Shown here: one piece after another, positions 37,923 through 46,274 of the stretch
How the letters are laid out: each line of letters starts with the position of its first letter
How positions within the stretch are numbered: position 1 is the first letter of the stretch
DNA from: Bifidobacterium thermophilum DSM 20210
Lineage (GTDB): Bacteria; Actinomycetota; Actinomycetes; Actinomycetales; Bifidobacteriaceae
Assembly (NCBI GenBank): GCA_000771265.1
Contig: JDUB01000001.1
Coordinates: forward strand, 248,001-312,000
Length of the DNA stretch: 64,000 nucleotides
Direction of reading: 5' to 3'
Program-made: the position numbers and the translations under genes
The notes under the pieces: generated by a model
What the model saw: the letters and a program-made list of their open reading frames with translations, nothing else
Database searches by the model: none
What the model was told of the DNA's origin: nothing

Positions 37923-39083
37923 TCACGACGACCGCAGCAGCATCGCCGGGTCGATTCTCGCTGCCCTCCACGCGGGAATGATCCCGGCGATCGCCCCGGT
38001 CACTATGCCGAGCGGGGCGACAAGCAGAACGGTTGAAGGCAGCAGAAACACCCACGACCGCGCGGCGGCTGTCACTGCTGCAATCACCGCTCCGATCAGC
38101 ATGCCGCCGGACGCGCCGATTCCGCCAAGGATGATTGCCTCACACAGGAACTGCATCGATTCTTTCCACGCCGGCATACCGAGCGCCAGATTGATGCCGA
38201 TTTCCCGTCGTCTTTCGGTGACTGCCATTTGCATGGTGTTGACGATGCCGAACGCGGTAACCACCGCCAGTACCGCGGCGATGATGGTGCTGGTGTTGTG
38301 CGCGTCGGCTAGTAAGCTAGCCCGCAAAGTGGCAGGGTTGCCGGGGGCTTTGACCGTTACGCTTTGCGGATTGGACGGGTTGAGCATCCGGGGGAGCACT
38401 GCAGCGACCGCGGTGATATCCGCGGAAGCGGCGTTGCAGATGATGGTCCGGTTCTGTGGGCGTAGTCCCAGCTGTTTTGCCGTGCGTGGCGACAGGAATA
38501 TGGATGCGGACAGGCTCGCCCCGTTCGACTTGTCGGCGACGATGCCAGTCACGCCTACGGATACGCCGTTGATGGTGATGGTCGGTGTGCGTTGTTCCAT
38601 GCTGATACCCAGCTCTTTGGCGACCCTTTTGCCGAGCGCGGCGGTGAAGACATCGGCGTCGATATCCGTAGGCAAACGTCCGGCGATACTTTTCCCGCCG
38701 ATTGCTTCCACACCTTGCGGCGTGCCTATCACGGCCGAAGTGGTGACGGTGGTATGCCATTGCGGTGATTTTACGGTCAGCTGGCTTGCGGCATCGTTGA
38801 TGAGTGTGCCCGCGCTGGTGATCGCCGTTGCTGGCTTGAGCCGGTGGAGCATGTCCTGTTCGCTGTATTCCCAAGCATTGGCGCTGTTGATGGTTGCGGT
38901 GATGCTGGATCCTTGGAGCTTTTCGAAGCGTCGCGCGGTTTGCGCTGCGGAGCTTTCCGAAATGCCGAGCAATGCGACGAGGGTGGCGGAACAGACGACA
39001 ATCGCCAGAATGGTGGCAATGGAGCGTTCGCGACGCCTGCCCAGGGCGAGGAGCGCACGGGTGATGACGTTTGTCGGTGTCAT
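37923..39083 (-). CDS. FtsX/MacB-type ABC transporter permease
   Basis: Permease of 386 aa. An N-terminal helix (RSIATILAIVVCSATLVALLGI) is followed by an extracytoplasmic domain (about 45-260) and three C-terminal helices. These carry the FtsX signature TERRREIGINLALGMPAWKES and the end IIPAWRAARIDPAMLLRSS. It is the last gene of the minus-strand operon and is coupled by ATGA to the ATPase. It probably exports, or acts on, an envelope substrate; the small secreted protein encoded first in the operon is a candidate. Confidence 0.88.
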   Translation of the reverse strand: MTPTNVITRALLALGRRRERSIATILAIVVCSATLVALLGISESSAAQTARRFEKLQGSSITATINSANAWEYSEQDMLHRLKPATAITSAGTLINDAASQLTVKSPQWHTTVTTSAVIGTPQGVEAIGGKSIAGRLPTDIDADVFTAALGKRVAKELGISMEQRTPTITINGVSVGVTGIVADKSNGASLSASIFLSPRTAKQLGLRPQNRTIICNAASADITAVAAVLPRMLNPSNPQSVTVKAPGNPATLRASLLADAHNTSTIIAAVLAVVTAFGIVNTMQMAVTERRREIGINLALGMPAWKESMQFLCEAIILGGIGASGGMLIGAVIAAVTAAARSWVFLLPSTVLLVAPLGIVTGAIAGIIPAWRAARIDPAMLLRSS

Positions 39084-39952
39084 GGCTTCTCCTTGTCTCG
39101 GGCGTGGAAGTCGGAATCGAAGCTGGCAATGTCATCGGTATCGGGGTTGATATCGGCGTCGGCGACAACGTTGTCGTTCCTGCCGTCATTGTCGTAATAT
39201 CCGCCTTCCTTGGCATGTCCGTCGATGATGGTGATCTGCCGGTGGCATTGTTGCGCGATATGCGGATCATGGGTGACGATGACAAGCGCTGATTGCGGTG
39301 TCAGCAGTTGTGTCAGCAGTGTGACGATCCCCGCTGAGTTCTTCGAATCAAGATTGCCGGTCGGCTCGTCGCACAGCAACAGCTTGGGATGCACAGCGAT
39401 TGCCCTGGCGATGGCGGCGCGCTGACATTCGCCGCCCGACAGCGTGGTGGGGTAATCGTCGATCCTATGGCCGAGCCCGACCTGGTCAAGCAATTCCCGT
39501 GCCCGGCTTGCGGCCTGTCTGCCGCGAACCGACTTGATTGCCAACGCATTGAGGATATTCTCCCGAACCGTCAGGTATTCGATCAGGTGGAAGGACTGGA
39601 AGACGTAGCCGATGCTGTTTCGCCGCAATGCGGCCAGCTGCCGCTTGCTTGCCGTGGTCGTTTCAACGCCGTCGAAAAGGTAGGATCCCGATTCCGGGGT
39701 CGCGAGAAGTCCCATGATGGCGAGCAATGTCGACTTTCCCGAGCCTGACGGCCCGGTGATCGCCACGGATTGGCCTGCGCTGATGCTCAACGTGACATTG
39801 TCCAACGCCTGGGTGTTGGGTGGGAACCATTGGTTGATGCCGGTCATGGCGATGAGTGGTGCGGCTTGCCGGGGCGTGCTCGTGTCGCTGCCAATATTGT
39901 CTCCTGCACCGGTGTCTGCGCCGATATTCATGATGCCGTTGTCTGCGTTCAT
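39080..39952 (-). CDS. ABC transporter ATP-binding protein, MacB/LolD type
   Basis: ATPase of 290 aa with Walker A GPSGSGKST, Q-loop YVFQSFHLIEYLTVREN, signature LSGGECQRAAIARA, Walker B LLLCDEPTGNLDSKN and H-loop VTHDPH. An N-terminal extension of about 35 residues and a 35-residue Asp-rich C-terminal tail (NDNVVADADINPDTDDIASFD) are unusual for the family. The ATG at 39952 overlaps the upstream stop as ATGA, and its own stop overlaps the permease start the same way, giving a tightly coupled trio. Confidence 0.92.
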   Translation of the reverse strand: MNADNGIMNIGADTGAGDNIGSDTSTPRQAAPLIAMTGINQWFPPNTQALDNVTLSISAGQSVAITGPSGSGKSTLLAIMGLLATPESGSYLFDGVETTTASKRQLAALRRNSIGYVFQSFHLIEYLTVRENILNALAIKSVRGRQAASRARELLDQVGLGHRIDDYPTTLSGGECQRAAIARAIAVHPKLLLCDEPTGNLDSKNSAGIVTLLTQLLTPQSALVIVTHDPHIAQQCHRQITIIDGHAKEGGYYDNDGRNDNVVADADINPDTDDIASFDSDFHARDKEKP

Positions 39953-41205
39953 GCTGCGCCATCCTGCTTCGGCAGCGTTACGACCGTCCCGGCTTTGGCT
40001 TTCGACGCGTTCGATGTGAACGAGCATCTGCCCGCGTAGCAGTAATCTGTGGTGATGGAGATGTGTGTGCCGTTTTTCGCTTCCAACCACAGCTTCTTGC
40101 CGCTTCCCCGGATGGCGACGGCATCGACGCTGAGCGTATCCTTGGCGCTGGTGGCGATGGTGACCGTTATATCGGCGCTGGTCGCTGTTACGGGAATGCT
40201 CTTGCCGTCATCGAGGGTGAAGCCGTACGTCAGCGTCTGCGATGCCTGGTCGCCTGCATCGTCTTGCGTGGGGCTTTGTTGACTGGTGTCGCCGCTTTGA
40301 TTCGCGTCATCGCTTGCGGTTCCGTCACCGGTGGTCGAAGTGGCATTCATGTTGGCGGTATCGCCAATCTGCTCGCCGACGGTTCCCGTAATCGAGGAAT
40401 CCTGATTGAAGGCATGCTTGCCGATCGGGTCTTTTGGTGATTCCAGTATGCCTGCGGCGATGGAAAGCTGCCACGTTCGTTCGCTTGAAGTGATTGTGCA
40501 GATGGTGCCGGTGGCGGTTTGCCCGGCGCTCCCGCATTGGTTCGCCGCGCGAAGCGGAAACAGCGGTGCAAAGACCACGGTGTTCTTCGGTACACCGGTA
40601 TTGGCGATGGCGTCGCCCGCTACGGTGTTGCCTTCGGCGTCCGTCGGCTGGTACCCATGGGCGGAAAGAAAATGATACCAAGCGGCTGCGGTGCTTTGCC
40701 CGTATGTTCCCGCCGTATCCCAGATGGAGTATCCCAGCCTGCGCAGCGCATCCTGCAATTGCGAGACATCGGCGCCGGAAGAACCTGGGGCGATGCTCCG
40801 CCATGCCGGGACATTGCCTTGCAGTGCGACGATTGGGTGCTCGTCGATTACGGCGAGCACGGTGCCTTCTGGCAGGTCCTGTCCATCGGCTTTGACTCCG
40901 TCGCGAGTGACGGTTCCTTGCGCCGTCACCGTCTGCGTGTGAGATGCGACCGCGGTGAGTGTAGCGGATACCGTATTGGTTACGGGCGCGCCGGAAATCG
41001 TTGTCGTTGCGACGATTTCCGGCGATGTCTGCTGCTGTTGACGCATGGTGTACACGCCGAGCGTGAGTACTGACGTTCCGGCAATCAGCGCCGCGACGAG
41101 CAGCACCGCCAGGAGTATCGTGGCAAATCCCGGTAGTGCTTTGTTCTTGCGCTTGTGAGTGGTGGTTGCGATCTGGTCTTGTGGTATGTCACTCGATGTG
41201 GTCAT
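39949..41205 (-). CDS. membrane-anchored periplasmic adaptor-like protein with peptidoglycan-binding domain
   Basis: Protein of 418 aa. After a basic cytoplasmic N-terminus there is one membrane anchor (FATILLAVLLVAALIAGTSVLTLGVY). The extracytoplasmic part resembles HlyD/MacA-like adaptors of Gram-positive ABC exporters. It contains a peptidoglycan-binding type 1 motif (GSSGADVSQLQDALRRLGYSIWDTAGTYGQSTAAAWYHF), a pattern seen in actinobacterial adaptors. A low-complexity Asp/Ser/Gln stretch lies near 280-310, and there are two cysteine pairs. It partners with the ATPase and permease encoded immediately downstream. Confidence 0.8.
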   Translation of the reverse strand: MTTSSDIPQDQIATTTHKRKNKALPGFATILLAVLLVAALIAGTSVLTLGVYTMRQQQQTSPEIVATTTISGAPVTNTVSATLTAVASHTQTVTAQGTVTRDGVKADGQDLPEGTVLAVIDEHPIVALQGNVPAWRSIAPGSSGADVSQLQDALRRLGYSIWDTAGTYGQSTAAAWYHFLSAHGYQPTDAEGNTVAGDAIANTGVPKNTVVFAPLFPLRAANQCGSAGQTATGTICTITSSERTWQLSIAAGILESPKDPIGKHAFNQDSSITGTVGEQIGDTANMNATSTTGDGTASDDANQSGDTSQQSPTQDDAGDQASQTLTYGFTLDDGKSIPVTATSADITVTIATSAKDTLSVDAVAIRGSGKKLWLEAKNGTHISITTDYCYAGRCSFTSNASKAKAGTVVTLPKQDGAA

Positions 41206-41287
41206 GATGGTCGCGCTCGCGTGGTCTGGGCTGTGGTGCCGTTCGGATTGTCTGATTGCTTGTGGTGTTTCCGGTATTGTTGGTCGG

Positions 41288-42241
41288 CTATTTGCCGGTC
41301 ACGCGGAATGTGCCATTGGTTTCCGCTTTCACGGTCGCATAGTCTTTGTCGCCGTTGATGACGCTGTTGGCGCGTTCCATCGTTTCCTGCAGGACATCGT
41401 TGAGCTCAAGGATGCGCGCTTCGTTTTCCACCATCCAGCGGCCGGAGACATGATTCATGGCCTTGCGTACTGCAGGGATGATTCCGGCTTCATCCTGGCA
41501 TCGGAAGTCCTGTGTCGCAAGCGCTTGTTCCTTCGCATTGGGTTTGCTGCCAATAGACCGGTATCTTCCGAATTCTTTTCCAGCGATTTTATAGGCGCGT
41601 AGCCCGTCGACCTTGTATCCCGCTTTGGCCATGCACTGGGTGTATGTGTCGATAGCGTCTTGGACTTCCTTCTGTTGCAGTGTTGACTCGCTGCGTTTGG
41701 AACTCCACTCATTGCCGATATCGGCGAGGTTTGCGTAGTTTTTCCACGATCCGTAGACCCACCGCAAAGCCTGGACGGAGCATGCGGTGCTGATTTCCTT
41801 CTGGGCATCGGTGTCGTCTATTGAACCGTTGTATTCCTGTTCGAATCGCTCCTGCTCTGATTTCGAGAGCGAGGCCTGGTATCCGTTGATAGTGTTCGTA
41901 CTGTTGGTTTTGACTGTTACCTGCGGGTACCCGGTCGCTGTCGCCTGGTCGAGTGAGGTGAACACTCCGCCGACGTCGGCATAGGATGTCGTTGCTGCAC
42001 TGCTGGTATACGACAGATTTGTGGGCATGTTGAACCCCCGTTCGCGCATGCATTGCACGGAAAGAATGTCTGATGCGGTGTAGGGCTCGGGGTGGGGGAT
42101 CACGACACTCACTGTCGCTTCGGAGACATTCTCAGGGACATCGGCGTCCTGGGATTCTTTCTTCGATCCGCACCCGGCGCAGCTCATCATTGCCAATACT
42201 GCGGCTACTGCCACAACGCTACGTACAACCCTTCTCATCAT
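41288..42241 (-). CDS. uncharacterised lipoprotein
   Basis: Protein of 317 aa. The signal sequence MMRRVVRSVVAVAAVLAMMSCAGCGSKK supplies a lipobox with Cys21 or Cys24 as the lipid site. The mature part is hydrophilic with Tyr/Asn/Ser-rich segments and conserved-looking MRERGFNMP and YTQCMAKAGYKVDG motifs. I do not recognise a family. AAGGAGAC lies just before two adjacent ATGs (42241 and 42238); the second has better spacing. It sits between the small secreted protein gene and the exporter genes, so an immunity, receptor or chaperone role for that product is possible but unproven. Confidence 0.72.
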   Translation of the reverse strand: MMRRVVRSVVAVAAVLAMMSCAGCGSKKESQDADVPENVSEATVSVVIPHPEPYTASDILSVQCMRERGFNMPTNLSYTSSAATTSYADVGGVFTSLDQATATGYPQVTVKTNSTNTINGYQASLSKSEQERFEQEYNGSIDDTDAQKEISTACSVQALRWVYGSWKNYANLADIGNEWSSKRSESTLQQKEVQDAIDTYTQCMAKAGYKVDGLRAYKIAGKEFGRYRSIGSKPNAKEQALATQDFRCQDEAGIIPAVRKAMNHVSGRWMVENEARILELNDVLQETMERANSVINGDKDYATVKAETNGTFRVTGK

Positions 42242-42260
42242 GTCTCCTTGTATCATACGT

Positions 42261-42299
42261 TGAAGTGCAGCGCTCGAGCAGCTTGAGCGCTGCACTTCA
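42261..42299 (-). terminator. strong intergenic hairpin, probable attenuating terminator or mRNA-stabilising stem
   Basis: A perfect stem of about 15 bp (42261-42275 and 42285-42299, 9-nt loop) lies between the small secreted protein gene and the lipoprotein gene on the minus strand. No T-run follows in the transcript direction. It is therefore more likely a partial terminator or processing/stability element than a full stop. Confidence 0.65.
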
Positions 42300-42324
42300 T
42301 GATGCGTAATTGTCGGAATCCGTA

Positions 42325-42660
42325 TCAGCCAAAGCAAGTTGCGTGGTCTGCGGCATCGGTCTTGTCGAAGATAGGAACTGGCCTGCCCTTGTACAGGGTT
42401 GCGATTCGTTCGTCGCCGCGGAATACGGTGTTGTTCCAGATTGTCACCCAGGATTCGATGTTTTGTGTTCCGGAATCATAGATGTTGTCTGAAAAATCAA
42501 CGTTGCAATGATTGAAGGTAACCGAACTGCCGGTGTAATGGTCATTCGCCCAGAGCTTCAACGTTCCTGCTTGCGCCGTTGCCGGCATGGCAACAAGTGC
42601 TGCCGAAGCAATAGCAAGAGTGGCTGATGTTGAGATTGTCTTGATAATTGTTGCTTTCAT
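42325..42660 (-). CDS. small secreted protein, beta/gamma-crystallin / peptidase inhibitor I36-like
   Basis: Protein of 111 aa with a clear Sec signal peptide (MKATIIKTISTSATLAIASAALVAMPATAQA, cleavage about residue 31). The mature part of about 80 aa opens with LKLWANDHYTGSSVTF, a crystallin Greek-key pattern (aromatic, then YTG, then TF). Two cysteines are present (HCN and the C-terminal ATCFG). This resembles I36-type metalloproteinase inhibitors and crystallin-like toxins. A GGAGGT site precedes the ATG at 42660. The gene is about 49% G+C by hand count over 42361-42660, lower than its neighbours, which hints at acquisition. First gene of the exporter operon. An ACAGTCAC/GTGACTGT hairpin lies in its leader (42719-42743). 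Confidence 0.75.
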   Translation of the reverse strand: MKATIIKTISTSATLAIASAALVAMPATAQAGTLKLWANDHYTGSSVTFNHCNVDFSDNIYDSGTQNIESWVTIWNNTVFRGDERIATLYKGRPVPIFDKTDAADHATCFG

Positions 42661-43038
42661 GATGAATACCTCCGAAGTTGTTCGAGGGGATGATGCCGCG
42701 GAAGTGGGAATCACCATGACAGTCACTGAACCCCTGTGACTGTATGTGCATCGGTGTAGCTACATTCACAGGATAACACGCTGAGGGAAACCTGAGAAAT
42801 CGGTATGTGAGTGTCATGTGAACACAAAGTAAATGCAAATGTACTTGTAGAGGAATTTCATGGAACGGCGTGTCTCTGGAGAGTCGATGTCAACTTCCGG
42901 CATGTCAAGGAATCCGGAATCTGAACCGATTCAAATCGGTAATGCTTTCGACAGATGTCGTACTTGCACGTTGCAAATCGGATGCATCAACACTCGTATC
43001 ATGTGATGCCAAATCAATGTTGTCCATCTTGCTGTGGG

Positions 43039-43290
43039 TGCGATTGGGCTGTCGCATGCCGACGGGATAGCCGTGCCGATTGCGGGGGAGTCGGCGGTAT
43101 CTCGCCGTGGTGTGATTGGTGAGTCGCACGGCGGCGGGATGGCGGTGACTGGGACTATCCAATCCCCTCGTATCTGTGCGGCATGCGATTGGGCAGTCGC
43201 ACATCATGCAGATAGCGTCGTGCGGGGACAGCCAAACCTCGCGAATCTCCATTGAGTGTGATTAATCAATCGCACGACAGCCAGATACCG
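43039..43290. repeat. cluster of family-A palindromic repeats
   Basis: About four copies of the GTGCGAC-type palindrome lie here. One pairs GTGCGAT (43039) with GTCGCAT (43052). Others have TATCTC or TATCTGTG starts at 43098 and 43170 with GTCGCAC at 43123 and 43196. A reversed copy lies at 43255-43290. The flanking DNA 42744-43030 holds no gene that I can support and looks less GC-rich than the genome average. Confidence 0.72.
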
Positions 43291-43345
43291 CCGGCGTTAG
43301 TCCGTCGACCGCTCTTCCGGCTTCGGTGGAAGCAGATCTCAAACC

Positions 43346-43514
43346 TTCTACCGACGCTGACAAGCCACTGAGTGTCGGCAGAAGGTTGTGACGACACTCA
43401 CAAGCGCCCCAACATCGGCAGAAGATTCTACCGATGCTGACAAGCCATTCAGTGTCGGCAGAAACAGAACGATATCTTCTGCCGACGCTGACGGGGACCT
43501 CAGCGTCGGCAGAA
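43346..43514. repeat. array of four family-B palindromic repeats
   Basis: Inverted repeats at 43346-43383, 43386-43423 (degenerate), 43426-43463 and 43477-43514, with arms of the type TTCTGCCGACGCTGA and TCAGCGTCGGCAGAA. The last copy is a near-perfect 14-15 bp palindrome. The array ends 17 bp before the stop of the MprF-like gene and may also terminate its transcript. Confidence 0.88.
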
Positions 43515-43530
43515 GCGGAAATTCCAAATC

Positions 43531-46266
43531 TCACTGGTGCTCCTGCTCCTTGGCTTGCGGTGCGGGCCGCAGCGACTTGAGCATGTCCGGAATCTGCGAA
43601 GCCTTGAGTCCCGGCAGATACGCGGACAGCACGGCGAGTCCGATGCGCGGCAGCGCGGCCGCATCCGGATAGCAGATATAGATCGGCGAAGGCGTCGGCT
43701 GGAACTTGCGCTTGAAGAAGTACAACGACTTGAATCCGTACGCGGGCTCGAGCGTATCGGCCACGATCTGCAGCGCGTGCTCGATGACCGCGACATCCTC
43801 CGGGTCGGCGGTATTGTCGCCGATACCAGCGAGCGGTGCAGCGGACAGGCTCATAAACTGCGGGGCGTTGTCAGGTTCCTCGGCGCACTGCTCATGCAGG
43901 CGTTCGGCCATACGCGCAATGAGGAACTCCATGATCCCGTTCGGGCTGTCCGTGCGATGCCGCATGAAATCAAGCGTCCAACCGATCACTTTGCTGTCGC
44001 GGTAGGTCGGCAGCCAGCTGGTCGCGCCCTGCACCACGCCGTCGGCGTCGATCGCATACAGCAGCATGACACGGGGGTCGCGCAGCTCCTCGATGCCGCC
44101 GAGTGTGAACTTCATCTCAGGCAACGACTTGAGTTCCGCCCACTGCTCGGAAATTTCGATGATCTGCTCGCGCACCTCCCACGGTGCTTCGTTGAACGTG
44201 GTGAGTACGTCAGTCAAGCCACTGCGACGCGCCTTGTTGATGGCCGTGCGGATATCCTGCCACTTCTTGCCGCGAGTCTGCCAGGTGCTGGGGATGACCA
44301 GCATCTCCGTACCCACTTGGATGGATGAGCAACCCAATGATTCCAAGGTCTCACGGGAGTTGTCGTGCACCGCGTAGAAGGCCGGCGACCACGAGTTGCG
44401 CTCGCAGAAGCGCATGAACTCGCGCAGCGATGTGTCGAATTCACCAGGGTCGCCGAACGGACCGGTCACAGTCAGGGCCACGCCATGGCTCACCCGGTAG
44501 GCGATTGCCGACCGGCCGCTGGGGGAGAACCAGTAGTGGTTGTCCTCCCACGTGGTCATGAAGCTCATCGATTCACCGCCGCGTTCCACCAGCTTGCTGG
44601 CGCGCGCGCGGTCCGCGGCGTTCAGCGACACGGCGTCACGGAACCACAGCAGGAACACCACGAGTACCACAATCCAGAACACCAGTCCGGGCAGCTGATT
44701 GATAACCATCGATGCCACTGTGGTCGAATGCATGTGCAGCCGGCTTGACCCAATCAGTCCCATCGGCAGGTAGCGATGCGGCAAATCACGCAGCAGCATG
44801 CCGAAGGTGGCGCGCGGGGTGTACGCGTCGCGGTTGAGCATGCCGAAGGTGAGGAACCCGCCGGCGGTGGCCAGCAGCGTCACTGCGATGGCCCCGACGC
44901 CCCTGCGGATACGCGAACGCGCGGTCAGTACCGAAAAATGGTCCATATTCACGGCGATGGCCACGACCAGCACCACAGACGGCAGCGCGGTGGCGACCAA
45001 CAGCTGCAGCAAGGCGATCCACAGTTCGGCGTCGATCGGCATGATGGCGCTGTCCAGCAGTGGGAACACTACGCAATAGATAAGCGAGAGGGCTACGGTC
45101 AGGCCGTTGAGCACGATGCTCACGCGCGCGGCCAGCTTGCGTCCACGATACAGGCCCCACGCGAGGATGGACAAGGCGACCACCAGCAGGATGGTCCGGG
45201 TCCACACGCCGGTCATCGCGAAATGATAATGCTTTGCCATCGCCACGCAGCTATTCGCGCGCATGTTGTCGGCGCATACGTCGGCCAGTTCCTCGTCGCC
45301 GACAAGTCCAGACAGGAAGAAACCGAAGGTGGACAGCGGGCCGTCATGCGAACTGGACACGAGCGCGAGGATCGGTCCGAATGCGAAGATCAGCTGGATG
45401 GCGGCGATCAGGCGACGCGCCTCGTAATCCGTGCCGTGCCACCACTGCTCGTGTTCCAGAGGCTGTTCGGTCTGACCGCGACGGCGGGCCATCAGTGTTC
45501 CCACGGCCTGCCCGACCAGTGCGGCGGCGAGCGTGCAGTAATCGCCCGGATTGCCACTGAACAGCAGTCCTGCGAGCACGAAGGCGTAGCCAATCAGGCG
45601 GATGCGCCGCTTCCACAGCAGTGATTCGAACGCACTGGCCGCCATCAGCGCACCGATGAACAGGGTGAGCGGGGACAGCGAGAACGGCAGGCGTTGCACG
45701 GCGTGCCATGATTCGGCGTCTAACAGATTCGTGATGATGGCGCATAATCCGAGTCCCAGCGTCGATCCGGCGACCGCGCCCAGCAGCGAAGTGGCCAGCG
45801 TGCGGGCGACGCCGAGCACTGCTTGCGCCGTCGAAACGATCACGAGAACCGCAATCGCGTACAGCACCAGGGCGAACGGCCCCCGTACGAGCACCAGAGA
45901 CCACAGCAGCTTGAGGAAGTGGGCGAACGTGCCGCTCTGCCCTGGCTCAGCCGTGTGGTGGAACATGCGCAGCATGGTCATGTCTTGGGGGCGCCGGATG
46001 ACGTGGTGGGTCAACTGCCAGATCCACACCGAGATATTGAGTACGACGAGCACGATGGCCGCCACCGGGCCCGTCCAGTGTTTCGTCCACCAGCCGCGCA
46101 TGTCGATGTTGAGGGCGCTCCAGCCGGTTTGATGCGGTGCCGGCTTGGATGCCTGCCGCGGTGTCTTCTGTGGTGGTTGCTGTGTCTGAGTCATAGTCGT
46201 CGCTCGTTTTGGGTTGTGTGTGATGTGTTGGTTGTGTTTGGTTGGTTTGTGTTCGTCTGCATTCAT
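43531..46266 (-). CDS. MprF/LysX-type lipid aminoacyl transferase (DUF2156) with multispan membrane domain
   Basis: Protein of 911 aa. The N-terminal half (about 50-560) has a dozen or so hydrophobic segments. The C-terminal half (about 580-880) is a cytosolic GNAT-like DUF2156 domain with GVALTVTGPFGDPGEFDTSLREF, YAVHDNSRETLESLGCSSIQVGTEM and YFFKRKFQPTPSPIYICY. Such proteins transfer an amino acid from tRNA to phosphatidylglycerol or diacylglycerol, making the surface less anionic. It lies 8 bp after an alpha/beta hydrolase gene in the same operon. The start at 46266 has a poor ribosome site; ATG at 46194 is an alternative. Confidence 0.85.
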   Translation of the reverse strand: MNADEHKPTKHNQHITHNPKRATTMTQTQQPPQKTPRQASKPAPHQTGWSALNIDMRGWWTKHWTGPVAAIVLVVLNISVWIWQLTHHVIRRPQDMTMLRMFHHTAEPGQSGTFAHFLKLLWSLVLVRGPFALVLYAIAVLVIVSTAQAVLGVARTLATSLLGAVAGSTLGLGLCAIITNLLDAESWHAVQRLPFSLSPLTLFIGALMAASAFESLLWKRRIRLIGYAFVLAGLLFSGNPGDYCTLAAALVGQAVGTLMARRRGQTEQPLEHEQWWHGTDYEARRLIAAIQLIFAFGPILALVSSSHDGPLSTFGFFLSGLVGDEELADVCADNMRANSCVAMAKHYHFAMTGVWTRTILLVVALSILAWGLYRGRKLAARVSIVLNGLTVALSLIYCVVFPLLDSAIMPIDAELWIALLQLLVATALPSVVLVVAIAVNMDHFSVLTARSRIRRGVGAIAVTLLATAGGFLTFGMLNRDAYTPRATFGMLLRDLPHRYLPMGLIGSSRLHMHSTTVASMVINQLPGLVFWIVVLVVFLLWFRDAVSLNAADRARASKLVERGGESMSFMTTWEDNHYWFSPSGRSAIAYRVSHGVALTVTGPFGDPGEFDTSLREFMRFCERNSWSPAFYAVHDNSRETLESLGCSSIQVGTEMLVIPSTWQTRGKKWQDIRTAINKARRSGLTDVLTTFNEAPWEVREQIIEISEQWAELKSLPEMKFTLGGIEELRDPRVMLLYAIDADGVVQGATSWLPTYRDSKVIGWTLDFMRHRTDSPNGIMEFLIARMAERLHEQCAEEPDNAPQFMSLSAAPLAGIGDNTADPEDVAVIEHALQIVADTLEPAYGFKSLYFFKRKFQPTPSPIYICYPDAAALPRIGLAVLSAYLPGLKASQIPDMLKSLRPAPQAKEQEHQ

Positions 46267-46274
46267 CGCCGCGC

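Noticed and set aside
43346-43514. Reading the family-B array only as a transcription terminator of the MprF-like gene
   Set aside because: The same array type at 36606-36823 follows a gene on the other strand and contains more copies than a terminator needs. A repeat family explains both better, though termination may be a side effect.
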